NCBI RefSeq assembly: GCF_964340395.1
Contig: NC_135560.1
Location: forward strand, 18,448,598 to 18,512,597
Direction of reading: 5' to 3'
DNA from: Glandiceps talaboti
Lineage: Eukaryota > Hemichordata > Enteropneusta > Spengelidae
DNA length: 64,000 nt
The notes beneath the pieces are model-generated. The model did no database searches. It was not told where the DNA came from and saw nothing but the letters and a program-made list of their open reading frames with translations. The stretch's first letter is position 1; each line of letters begins with the position of its first letter. The translations under genes and the position numbers were made by a program. Shown here piece after piece: positions 24,301 through 34,730 of this stretch.

Positions 24301-27300
24301 CAGTGAAATAACTGACATGACACGTGGCTAGGTGCTTCTGTACCATCAACTGTGACATAACACCCCGGTACTGGCATTTGTGATATGATCACTCTGTAGT
24401 GAGAACTCGTATTCAATACTTTGTCAACAAGATGTCTATATTTGTCATTCTAGCCCAGAGGCTTGGCTATCTGACTTGAAAATGTTGTTCATCAGCACAC
24501 CGCCAAACCAGTATGTAGAGTCTCTGGGCAATTGTCATGCTCTGTACAAGATTAGATGATGAGGGGGGGGGGGGGGGGGTTTCTGTTATGTCATCTTGTG
24601 GAAAAGTGTTGAAGTTCAGTGTTGAGATTCTGACATGAGCAGTCTATCTGATTGATTGTTATAAGTTAATTTGACATTAAAATGTCTGAATTTATTGCAG
24701 CGAGAGTACAAAGTCAGGAGTGAATACATGAAAGATCAAGAAATCAATGCTAGGATGCGATCAATTCTTGTTGACTGGCTGGTCCAGGTTCATCTACGTT
24801 TTCACCTACTTCAAGAGACGCTCTTTCTCACAGTCTCAATATTAGACCGGTTCTTACAGGTAGGCAACATTGGCTGTGTGTAAGTCACTTTACCAGTATT
24901 TGGCTGGATGGTAATAAAGGCTATTCAAGGTAGTCAAACTTAGAATGAAGTCAAATATGTTTGAGTCATGAAATAAAAAGGAAGGGCACTGTTTTACTAG
25001 TGTTCTTTTTTTTCTCACTCCATGACCCATTTTAGAAAAAAAATAGTGTTCAACTCTGAAGGTAGACTGTCGACAGTCGCTCGCGCCTTTTTTGCCCAAA
25101 GTTTTATCTAAACTCCGATCCCGCGCAACACTAGTCTAATCGCAAATTGAGGGCCGAAGGCCCGAGGTCGAGGGCCGAAGGCCCGAGCGACTGTTGTCCC
25201 TTGCCGCATCTCCCTTGCTATTACTTATTCATGATGTGACGTCATTTAATGGGGCGGTACTCTATCTTATAATTTGCATACAGTTCAATGTAAGGTTACT
25301 CAACGTGCAACACACGTAAACTGCAGCGCAAATTTGACCTCGTAAATGCATTTTGATGGTCATAATCAAGTACTTTTTCCTTTCCTATCTTTCTTTGTTA
25401 AAGCTTGAAACCGCGCGTTTTTATAACATTCGTAAATGACGTCGTTGACAAACTCGACGCCCGATACATTGTCATGCTCACTAGTCTATTGCCTTGTTTA
25501 GCATGCAGCTGTTACAGTGGTACTGGAGCGAGAGAGTGCTACGGAAGTCGACTTATTGTACCAACTCCGACCGACACTCCAGTCAAGCAACAGATGTTTT
25601 GGACACCTTTTTTACCTTCCCTCGACTGCAGCTAGCATATTATATAGTAATACTATTCATGTATAAAATGTTTGATAGTGAGGCGCAGATAATGTGCAAA
25701 TGGTAGACGTTCTACCTGAAACAGAAAAGTGCCTCCATATTTACCACGGCACGGAGATCGTGCTCCGATCCGACACGTCTTCAACTAGTGCCTCCACAGA
25801 GTACTGAGTCTATATATACCTAACGCTATTGTACCCCATTATTTCAGATACCGATTGAGGAGTCAATTTACGTAATCTTTATCACGATGCTATATGATAT
25901 GACAGTTTGTTGTGTCTTTTCCTTGATGTTTTCTTTTTATGTGATTTTTGTTGTTGATGTGGGGGGGGGGGGGGTGTGAACCTTTGGGTCGGCCGCTAGG
26001 TTGTTACCACTTCCCTATTGTTTAGCAAAATTACCACAAATAAAAGGGCCTTCGCCGTTTATATACTGGATTATATTAGAGGTATCATTGTATCAATGAG
26101 GATACTACTGGGACAATTGCAGACTAGATGTTGTTAGCTGTATCGCGAGAACGATCGGAGCATGGAAGTATAACCCACAGGCCTGCGACTTCATAGCCCG
26201 GGCTTCATAGGCTATGGACTTGTCACTTCCTGTCAGTACACTAACGAAAACATCTTTCCCAGAGACATAGGTATCTATAATTCTTCTCTGAAAGTCTTTC
26301 AAGTGCGAGTATCAAAGTTTTTCCAATGCGTCATGATGTGTTGACTCGCTTGCTTGGTGACTACGCCATGTTCATTTTGATTGACAAGCTTTGTGAACTA
26401 TGACCTAAATGTCAATAGTCTACAAACTGAATGTTCCTATTGTTATCGCATGAGGGCGCGGCAAGGGACAACAGTCGCTTGGGCCTTCGCAATACGGCCC
26501 TCGAAATCAGTTTGCGATTATACTATTACTAGTGTTGCGCCGGACCGGAGTTTAGATAAAACGTATGGAAAAAAGGCGCGAGCGACTGTCGACAGTCTAC
26601 TCTGAAGGGTATGGTCTTCAATATGACTAGGTATTGGGTGCAAAGTGACTTGAAAATGCTTCCAGTCTATGCTACGGTATGTCCCTTGACTGCCAACCTT
26701 TAAGTTTGAAAACAAATGATGCAATATCTTAGTAGTTGGAGCAACTTATTACATTGTAAATGGACGCTCAATTCTCGGTACATTTACATTGTAAATCCAT
26801 CCCAGTATATTGTATGTATTTTTGTATTATTATTATTATTATATATCTGTACTATCGCATGGAAGCAATTATATAGTATACAAGTTTTCAAGTGAGGTTT
26901 CCCAGATAGCATGTATACAACAGTTGTGCTGATTACACGTACATCTTTTGGTTTTTATTCTTGCAGAAGCAACAAGTATCCCGCAACAAGCTCCAGTTAG
27001 TTGGTGTTACAGCTATGTTTATTGCATCCAAATATGAGGAAATGTATGCACCAGAAATTGGTGATTTTGTTTACATCACAGACAATGCCTACACCAAGGC
27101 TCAGATCCGTACCATGGAATGTCTAATGCTAAAAGCACTTGACTTTGGTCTTGGCAAACCTTTGTGTTTACATTTTCTCAGGAGGAACTCAAAAGCTGGT
27201 GGGGTAAGTCCTCTCTGCATCTCTCACTCAAACTGACAAGCAACAGCTTGCCATATAACATATTTTGAAACCGTGGTGATAAACTAGTATAGTTATTTTT

Positions 27301-28706
27301 CCTTTAAAAAATATTTGAGCACTCAATGCATTATATTGAGAGGGCAGCCGTATGTGGGTGCATTTCTCATCCCTTTCCACCAAGAGAAAGGATGACAAGG
27401 ACACTCCCCATGTTCTATTAAACTGTTGCCAAAGTTCATGATACATTAGCGATGTATGTAGATTTTGCATCTTGAAAAAATGGGGTAGGGAATGCAAAAA
27501 TTCTTGTGTTCTCAACAGCAGAGAGACCTTGAATGATGGGTCCAAGTCAGAATGGTGAATATCAATCCATGTGTCTGAACAGGTGACTCATACTAAAGAA
27601 AATGATTTGTATTACCCCATATCAATCATAATAGAATATTGCAGATTATGAGAAATAATGTCTTATTAGCTGTTCACAGTAATCATTATTGTATTACTAG
27701 TCATTCATGGGGAATGTCGTAGTCTGTTACCTGGGTGGCAGTTATAGCATAAACAATGACTTTTCATTCCAGCAAATGGGTTTGGCTTTCATGCCCTACT
27801 TTCATAGAGCAAACTTTACAGATCAACACCTGACTAGTATTGATAAGTCTTAAATATTTATGGTTAGCACGACGCGATGATGTCGTATAATGTTGGTCAC
27901 CATCTGACTGGTTTTCTTTCTACCCAGGTTGATGCACAGAAACATACTCTAGCCAAATACCTCATGGAATTAACTCTCCAAGATTATGACTTTGTGCAAT
28001 ATGATCCTTCCGAGATTGCTGCTGCAGCACTATGTCTCTCACAGAAGATCTTAGCTGATGACGCAGAGTGGTCCGATACCCTCCACTTCTACAGTACTTA
28101 CTCACAAACAGAGCTGTTGCCAATCATGAGAAAGATGTGTAAACTTATTGTGAAGTCAGAAAAGTCCAAATTACAGGTAATATTACCTAGCATAATAACC
28201 TGAACTTATGACCCGTTTAAAGGTCGTGGGGCTTAATTTGAGTATTTTCTTAGTGTTTGCATTGTTCTGTAGACATACTTTCACATGTTTAATTGTGAAG
28301 GTACAGCAGGAAACACTTCAAGCACCCAGAGTATTCATTCTGGCCCTAATAAGCTTGCATTCATGGAATTTCATACACCGTGTGTATGAGGAATGCTTGT
28401 GTGTTCCTATGTATTACAGGTATGCAATATTTTCAGTTGTGCATTGTAGTGTTGCGGAGATACCAAATAGTACTGCACACTGCTGTAAGTAATTATAGGT
28501 AACTGATATATGTAATGGAATCTCAATGTAGTTTTGTTTTGTGTTATGCATGTAAAAGTGTTTTATCTACTATTTCTCTTATATTTCTGTCTTTTGACTT
28601 TCAGGCTGTAAGGAACAAATACACAAGCAGCAAATTTATGAAGATTAGTACGATATCAGGGTTGCAGTCACCAATGGTTACAGAGCTATCTAATGAAGCA
28701 TCATAG
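21347..28706 (+). CDS. CCNB: G2/mitotic-specific cyclin B, complete
   Basis: Eight coding exons, all phase 0 with GT-AG introns: 21347-21373, 22686-22832, 23608-23724, 23977-24150, 24701-24859, 26967-27203, 27928-28176 and 28605-28706. Together they encode 403 residues, the usual cyclin B length. Residues 38-47 ([10 protein letters not shown]) are a destruction box for APC/C. The serine-proline motifs in RSPSPSLMD (about 100-108) resemble the cytoplasmic-retention region of cyclin B1. The cyclin box begins around 'YMRQLE' and '[11 protein letters not shown]' (174-184) and includes [14 protein letters not shown] (229-242); 'LHFLRRNSK' and '[12 protein letters not shown]' lead into the C-terminal cyclin fold. 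The KYMRQLE, FLRR and TLAKYLMEL segments are B-type rather than A-type. The product binds and activates CDK1 for mitotic entry. The fifth intron (24860-26966) contains a transposon. B1 versus B2 cannot be decided. Confidence 0.97.
25063..26599. mobile_element. Mutator-like non-autonomous transposon with long TIRs
   Basis: This 1537-bp element lies in intron 5 of cyclin B. Terminal inverted repeats of about 140 bp (25063 to about 25205, and about 26460 to 26599) begin TAGACTGTCGACAGTCGCTC; the outermost part contains the perfect palindrome GACTGTCGACAGTC. They share further blocks (GTTTTATCTAAACTCCG, GCGCAACACTAGT, GCGACTGTTGTCCCTTGCCG). The 9-bp direct repeat CTCTGAAGG flanks it (25054-25062 and 26600-26608). 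Long TIRs plus 9-bp duplications are the hallmark of Mutator-like elements. No transposase is seen. A helicase-like fragment lies inside the right half on the minus strand. A G run (about 25961-25974) and a TGACGTCA site (25237-25244) are also internal. Confidence 0.85.
26140..26345 (-). pseudogene. RecQ-like helicase fragment inside the transposon
   Basis: Minus-strand translation gives DALEKL, then a stop codon, then [20 protein letters not shown] and [17 protein letters not shown]. This matches the N-terminal helicase core of RecQ-like ATPases ('LKxFQ', 'GkDVFVSLPTGSGKSLCYE'). The Walker A motif is altered (TGSDKS for TGSGKS) and an in-frame TGA interrupts the start, so it is broken. Only the first 60 or so residues of such a domain are present. 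It is wholly within the TIR element, so it may be a captured host fragment or the remnant of an element-encoded helicase. Confidence 0.6.
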
Positions 28707-29264
28707 TGTAGAAGACCAAACCAAGAACTGTTGATAGCTGATAGACTTAGAGTAGAAAATTAATCTGTACAAATGTTCATACCACTGTCGCCTTTTTAAA
28801 AAAAATCATCGTTGAAGTTAAATGCGTCTTTCAGAACTCTTCCAAATCAAGACAATAAATATTTACATTTTAAAATAAAAACTGAAATTATTGATGCATT
28901 TTCAACAGCAAAAATAGGACATTTCAGATCATAACTTTCTGACGATTTCATTCATAGCTTTTTAAACGTCTGATCTTACAGACAGAAGCATTTTGAAAAT
29001 TTGCAGTGTTAAATTATCTTGCTATACCATGTCATTCTAACCCTATTTTCTTGCTGGTGATAATGTTGATTCTGACAAGTCTTTCGCTTTTATGATGACA
29101 GCAGCAAAAGGTCAAACCATGATTGCTTTCCTTCTAGCAGAATAAATGTAATAGTCAAAAACTTCTGTTCATTTATATGAAAATTGAATACTTTATATAC
29201 TTATTTGTGTGTGGTGTTATTTGTCTACCTTTTGTAACTTTGATATGTACTGTTTTTTTTGTTT

Positions 29265-29281
29265 TTTTTATTCAGAATAAA
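29265..29281 (+). promoter_or_regulatory. cyclin B 3' end: CPE next to AATAAA
   Basis: TTTTTAT (29265-29271) is followed 4 bases later by AATAAA (29276-29281), about 570 bp after the cyclin B stop. Additional AATAAA hexamers occur at 28854-28859 and 28874-28879, and another TTTTAT at 29088-29093. U-rich CPEs close to the hexamer are how maternal cyclin B mRNAs are activated by cytoplasmic polyadenylation. Use of this site is inferred. Confidence 0.5.
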
Positions 29282-30654
29282 GTAATTTTCATCGTTCATT
29301 ATATGTAGTCTGAACTTGAAGTTTTTTGGAAATTGATCCAGTTAGCGATTGGTCGCCAAGGTCGTAAATTTTCCCCACTTGCATTTAAATTTTTACACAT
29401 TGAAATATAATCCAAACTGTTACCAGTGACCATTCAAATAATGTGACCCCCTTTTTTTCTCGTTTCTCTTTGTAATTTCTCCAAACTGATAGGTCTGTTT
29501 ATGGAAAAGAATAAAATCTGTATAGGCTTTAAAGATCTTTAAATTCAAAACTATTTTCAAAATACTCTGGATGCCCTAGAAATGACTCCCTGTCCAGATA
29601 TGTGATCATGTGTTCTATTAATTTTGGGGGAGTGTAATTAATATTCAGGCAAGACAAGAAAATATAAAGATAAAAGATGTACTGTCTCAGGCCAGGGCTT
29701 TAATTCCAGGATTTTGAAGTCATGCATTTCAGTTTTTTGGAAATTTGGGCCACTCTGTGATATAGTTTGAGAAAGAAAATAGAATGGAGCATTGAGAGAG
29801 ACAGACAAGAAATGCTCAACAATTGAATGTTGTATTGACATCAAAAACTGTCAATCTTTTAACGAGGTTATTACGATTGGGTCAGCAGAGATGAGAGAAG
29901 CGAGTGCAAGGTTGAGAGAAGTTCGTTCGCCACTGTTAGTATGAATTACATGGAACTGCGCCCTCTCTCGATATGGAAATTGTCGTCAGAAACTTTAAAT
30001 GTCCAAAGTATTCTTAGAATGTTGATGACAAAGTTGTTTCTCTGACGATAAATTAGACGGTACGGTAAGTCTGTATTCTAGTTTTTGACAAAAGATTGAG
30101 GGGGTGGGGTGGGGTGGGGCTGTGGACGCTCCTGAAAAAAAAATGCGTCGTTGTTGCTACGATTTTCAATCGGTGAGACTTTAGAATTATTATAAACTAA
30201 ACCCTCGAAGAATTTTGATTGAAAGTGACTCCTATAAATTGACATGGTGAACATTTCGTTGGAATTGTATTGTGCTCGTTGCTTTCACCTGCCATTCAAA
30301 GAATTTCATCCACCCACTGCACGCGTGGTTACACTCTGCACTGCAAGCCGCGGGCGTATCCCGTGTGTATGATTTTCGTATCAGCGGAAGACTGCAGAAG
30401 CTAACCCTTGTCATACTGATGAAACAAAAGACTAAATTAACGGACTTTTAATTGTGCCCAGGACGTGTCGTATAGCAAAACAACACAAAAAGGGTTGAGG
30501 GGGGGGGGATCAGCAGAAACAGCTCATAATTAATAGCGGACGACGTACGCCATAGATGTAGCGACAGATGCTAGGTGTCTCTCCCCAAGACGCCCAGCGG
30601 CTACAATGACCCCTTCAGACATCATCCATGACACCCATGCTATACAGTATACGC

Positions 30655-30688
<34 letters not shown>

Positions 30689-30869
30689 TACAATGTTCAA
30701 GTTTCAAATGAACGGTGTTGGCTTCGAAATAGTAGTCAAGGCACATATGCATTTTACTAATAAGTTGGACATAATATGTGGAAGTATTTGTTGTTCACCT
30801 TCAGTTGTTGTTCATAGTTTGGCAAATTATTGTTGCAAATGGCTTCTCCTAAAATTCTGGTTAAATCAA

Positions 30870-31163
30870 GCTCGTTTAACTTGAAGAAAGTCACAGAAGT
30901 GTCTACATGGAGTTCATTGAAAAGAGTTGTCCAAAGATAATCTCTGGATGTATGGCGACTTGGTGTTGTTAGATGAATGAGAAGGTCATCAGCAGTGTCC
31001 GCATTTCGAACATTTTACTTGGTATGGAAGTGGCAAGGGTTTCTATGGTTTTGTAGACAGTTGGTCTGTGTTCTGGGGAGTTGTGTAAATAAGAGTACAA
31101 ATGAAATGGCGATAATTGTTTTGTGTAACTGAGAGAAGAGGAAAAATTCATCTCTAGGTGCAA
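30870..31163 (-). pseudogene. possible decayed retroelement 3' fragment
   Basis: A minus-strand frame reads LSPFHLYSYLHNSPEHRP and KTIETLATSIPSK up to about 31000. A shifted frame then continues with LLIHLTTPSRHTSRDYLWTT and LFNELHVDTSVTF. The order, with a CxxC-like 'KCSKCGHC' in one frame at the junction, resembles the C-terminal region of retrotransposon reverse transcriptases. I cannot name a family, and the frame is broken. It may be unrelated non-coding DNA. Confidence 0.2.
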
Positions 31164-31186
31164 GTATTTCTCTCCAAAGATGAGCG

Positions 31187-31265
31187 AGTCAGTGAGTGAG
31201 TAAGTGAGTGAGTGAGTGAGTGAGTGAGTGAGTGAGTGAGTTGGTGAGTGAGTGAGTGAGTGAGT
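31187..31265. repeat. (GTGA)n microsatellite
   Basis: About 19 GAGT units with one interruption (GAGTTGGTGAGTGAG). Confidence 0.95.
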
Positions 31266-31287
31266 TTAATAGTTTGAGAAAATGTGC

Positions 31288-31323
<36 letters not shown>

Positions 31324-31739
31324 ACGTTCACGCCCCATAACTGAAAATGGAATGTTTTGAAAAGCACGCTTTTTAGATTTATACTAATTGTAGTAATTGA
31401 CAAGGTACTGCTTTTATCCACCAACTGCAATAATGACCTTTTGACCAGCTCCACGTCAAAGTTAATACGCTTTAGATCAATTAGAAGTTACATGTAAAGC
31501 TTTCTTCCTATAGCAGTGTATCCTGAGATGACCTGCTCTATCAGATAAAAATCTAACTTGAAATATGTAAGCCCTCGTTATCCATCTTTGATATTTTGAG
31601 AACATAAATCCAGCGCGAGTCTCCATTCTTAGTAGACACTCGTTTTGTTTTCGACTACATGTTTCCCATATCGTGCTGATACAGTTTTTAACTTACCTTC
31701 GACATGTGTGTTATTATTGGCTGAAAGACACACATACTA

Positions 31740-31846
31740 CATAATGTATGTATGTATGTATGTATGTATGTATGTATGTATGTATGTACGTACGTACGAG
31801 TGTATGTACGTACGCATGCGCGCGTGCGCGTGTGTGTTTGGCTGTC

Positions 31847-31884
<38 letters not shown>
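31740..31884. repeat. (GTAT)n, (GTAC)n and (CT)n compound microsatellite
   Basis: GTAT units change to GTAC units, then a GCGCGTGCGCGTGTG purine-pyrimidine alternating block (about 31815-31837), then CT repeats to 31884. Confidence 0.95.
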
Positions 31885-31889
<5 letters not shown>

Positions 31890-32877
31890 ATCTCAGCACG
31901 ACTTTCTACTTAGGCTAGGACTAACTCTCAGTAGCAAGCGTAATTCAATATTTCGCGTATAGAACAGCAGAATGCGCCATGTATATATGGCAGAATAAGG
32001 AACATTATATGAGCGTGGTAAGGTGAGAATAGTTACCATCGACCACGTCATGTCAGCTGAAGTTATAACAAAATAGGTTGTCAATAACTGAATGTCGACT
32101 TTCCCAGACTTAGAGTCAATAACAAGATAGTCATTAGCAATTTACTGTCAAATTCAATACCCATGCTAATCCATGTAATACCTTGGATATACCAAATCAT
32201 ATACATAAAGTTCAGATATGGGCTTGTCAGAAAGGACTAATTGGTACAGGTATATTGGACGAGTCAAGTTTAGAACTACGATTTTTTTTTCATAATAGAA
32301 AGCCAGTCAATCCATAAGCGAAGACATTATTTCTTCTTAGTTCACAATGTGTGTGTTGCTAGTGTATGTACAGTCAAATAACTGAATCGAAATATTTGCA
32401 TTACATCGATGAGCATGGTAATACGTACAGACAGTCATCTAACAGACTACGTTTCTCCATGGCAACCACAATATAAACTGACCGCGTTGCAATACCAGAT
32501 GGTATTATGCATATATTCTTCTTACTGATTAATGTTTACTGGACCGCGGCACATACATGTATACGTATTCATAATTAATAAATACACCACCACAGTCTGA
32601 CGAATCTAATCAAATAGTCGGGATTTTATTCACAAAGTCTTTGATGAAATGACACATATATTTCCGTTTAAATATTCAACTTGGCGAACACCTCAAGTTG
32701 TTATTTTGTTTACAGTTTTTTTCATATTCAGGCACCATAGTTCATATATCAGTTTATGGTAGTTGTTCTATTTGTTGTGTCTGTTGTATTTTGACTGGGA
32801 TTTTAATATGCTTTGCCTTCCATTTTCTTTTCATTCATTTGGTCTCCTTCTGTTTTAGTACATGTGATTCTTTAAAT

Positions 32878-32894
32878 CTGTGCGTGCGTGCGTG

Positions 32895-32960
<66 letters not shown>
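32878..32960. repeat. (GT)n microsatellite
   Basis: GTGC units grade into about 33 GT units. Non-coding; ORFs over it are artefacts. Confidence 0.95.
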
Positions 32961-32963
<3 letters not shown>

Positions 32964-34216
32964 TTTTTTAAACTGTCAGTGTATTGTACACGTAAGGTTA
33001 TATATGCTAATTAAGTATTTCATGCATTATTTTCACTTGACAATGGGCTGCAAAATAGTTCCCTTGATTCATTCGAAATGTCGGTGATTTTACCGTTGTC
33101 TGATTCTATTTTAACTTCAAATTCGGTCCAGTATTCGATCTGAATTGATATTCAATGAATGAATATTTGGGGACAATTGCGGCGAAGTGTAACGAACGAC
33201 CTTGTGTGGCTTTCGATTACTTGGAGGGTTTTTCCCAGATCCTTACTCCGAGGCACAGTACTCGATATCGGCGTTTTTATTCTCCAGTCAGGTAAAGACG
33301 AAAACATATGAGGTTTGGCTTCAACATATAAACGATTTCAGAAAATAAGAAGATATTTTTAGTATTTCGATCTGTCTATGAATTACCATCTTATCAATGC
33401 TAAGCTTATATCATCGACAATCTGACAAAATATTCGCTCTTTATTATTCATAATAGATGGAGGGTCCAAAATATCCATAAATCAAAATGTAGCCGGATTT
33501 AAGAAAACACTGTCTCTGATCTCTGCAGTATGAATTCGGAATGTGTTTTTTTTTGCCTGTCCAACAACATTTAATAAACCCACATCGTCGTATCATTAGT
33601 ATTTCGTTGCGTAAAAGATAAGGTCAATTTATTCTGAAACTATTAACCCATTTCACATAGGTCTGACGCTTTTCATGTCGGGGTGATCATCACTTCACTT
33701 TGCATACATTTTTGTAGGGTTTGTATTTGTTATATTTAGCAATTGTATGAAAACACATATAATGGATGCATTTATGGATAAATAAATTATAACTTATAGA
33801 TTATATTGTAACAGGCCTACGGCTAATAATCCTCAATGAAAGAGATTTCGAACGTAATATGATTTGATTATTTCAAAAATAGTTATTCAAAAGTTTCCAT
33901 CCTTAGCTACGGTTTTATCTGAATATGGTGTCTAGATCATCGTGTGGATTTTTCATCTACTGGCAAGAATTCGACATATTGTTTGGTAACCTCGGCCACA
34001 GGTAAACGCTCAGTTTTGACTTGTATATTCACAGGCAGATTCTGTGCCAATCAAACCATGTCATTGTTTATTTATTTACTGATTCAAAGAAGACGCACAA
34101 ATGAACGAATCGAACAAATTAAAAAATATTATATATATGTAAAAACATACAACATCTGCTAGTAGTTGTAACTGACGCAATATTTTTAAAACTATTTGAT
34201 GTTGTTGAACTGAATA

Positions 34217-34451
34217 GAGAACTTGCAATCCAGACTGGGCATGCTCAGACGCAAAGGACTATGGGATTATCGTAATACCTAATCTGGAGCTACTGATAAA
34301 ATAAACCTCCCACAAATGGTTAGAGTAAATATGAATTGATTATTTGTGGTTACAAACAACGTAGCAATACTGTTTACAATACTAATTGATTAGTATTTAT
34401 TACCACATTTCCCATGATACAACATTCAACATGGCGGATTTGCAAGTTCCT
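34217..34451 (-). mobile_element. TA-flanked MITE, copy 2
   Basis: This 235-bp element is the reverse-complement relative of 7227-7465. The ends are GAGAACTTGCAA and TTGCAAGTTCCT, bordered by TA (34215-34216 and 34452-34453). Shared interior blocks include CCTAATCTGGAGCTACTGAT and ATTTCCCATGATACAACATT, so the two copies align end to end. Its right end abuts a LINE-like 3' tail. Confidence 0.8.
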
Positions 34452-34730
34452 TATTGAATTGAATTTATTTCCACCAGAAACATAAGATAATAACAATACA
34501 AAAAGAAACTATCACTAATAAGAAAATGTTCTGGTGAAGACCATGGAAATAGTTCATGGAAATAGTTCAGTTGAAACTAACGTAGTCCATGGTCCTGTAC
34601 ATATAAATGATAAATACATTATCAAATATACATACTTATTTACATTTGTATACATAATATTACAAATGAACAATACTAAACAAAGAAAAACGTGACAGCA
34701 CAAAGAATATCTTATGTAACAGGGCCGTAG
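34452..34730 (-). mobile_element. LINE 3'-end fragment
   Basis: On the minus strand the sequence ends in GGTGGAAATAAATTCAATTC, a polyadenylation-like hexamer followed by a short ATTCA-type tail, as seen at the 3' ends of CR1/L2-like LINEs. The remaining 250 bp are non-coding and AT-rich. The identification rests on the tail alone. Confidence 0.3.

Larger units (their letters stand above)
29290..34216. other. gene-poor stretch with microsatellites
   Basis: No gene is recognised. It holds a G-rich run near 30097-30119, a G run near 30499-30508, (GTGA)n at 31187-31265, (GTAT)n at about 31744-31797, (CT)n at about 31848-31884, and (GT)n at about 32878-32960. A possible retroelement remnant lies on the minus strand near 30870-31163. 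The short ORFs have no recognisable domains. Confidence 0.5.
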
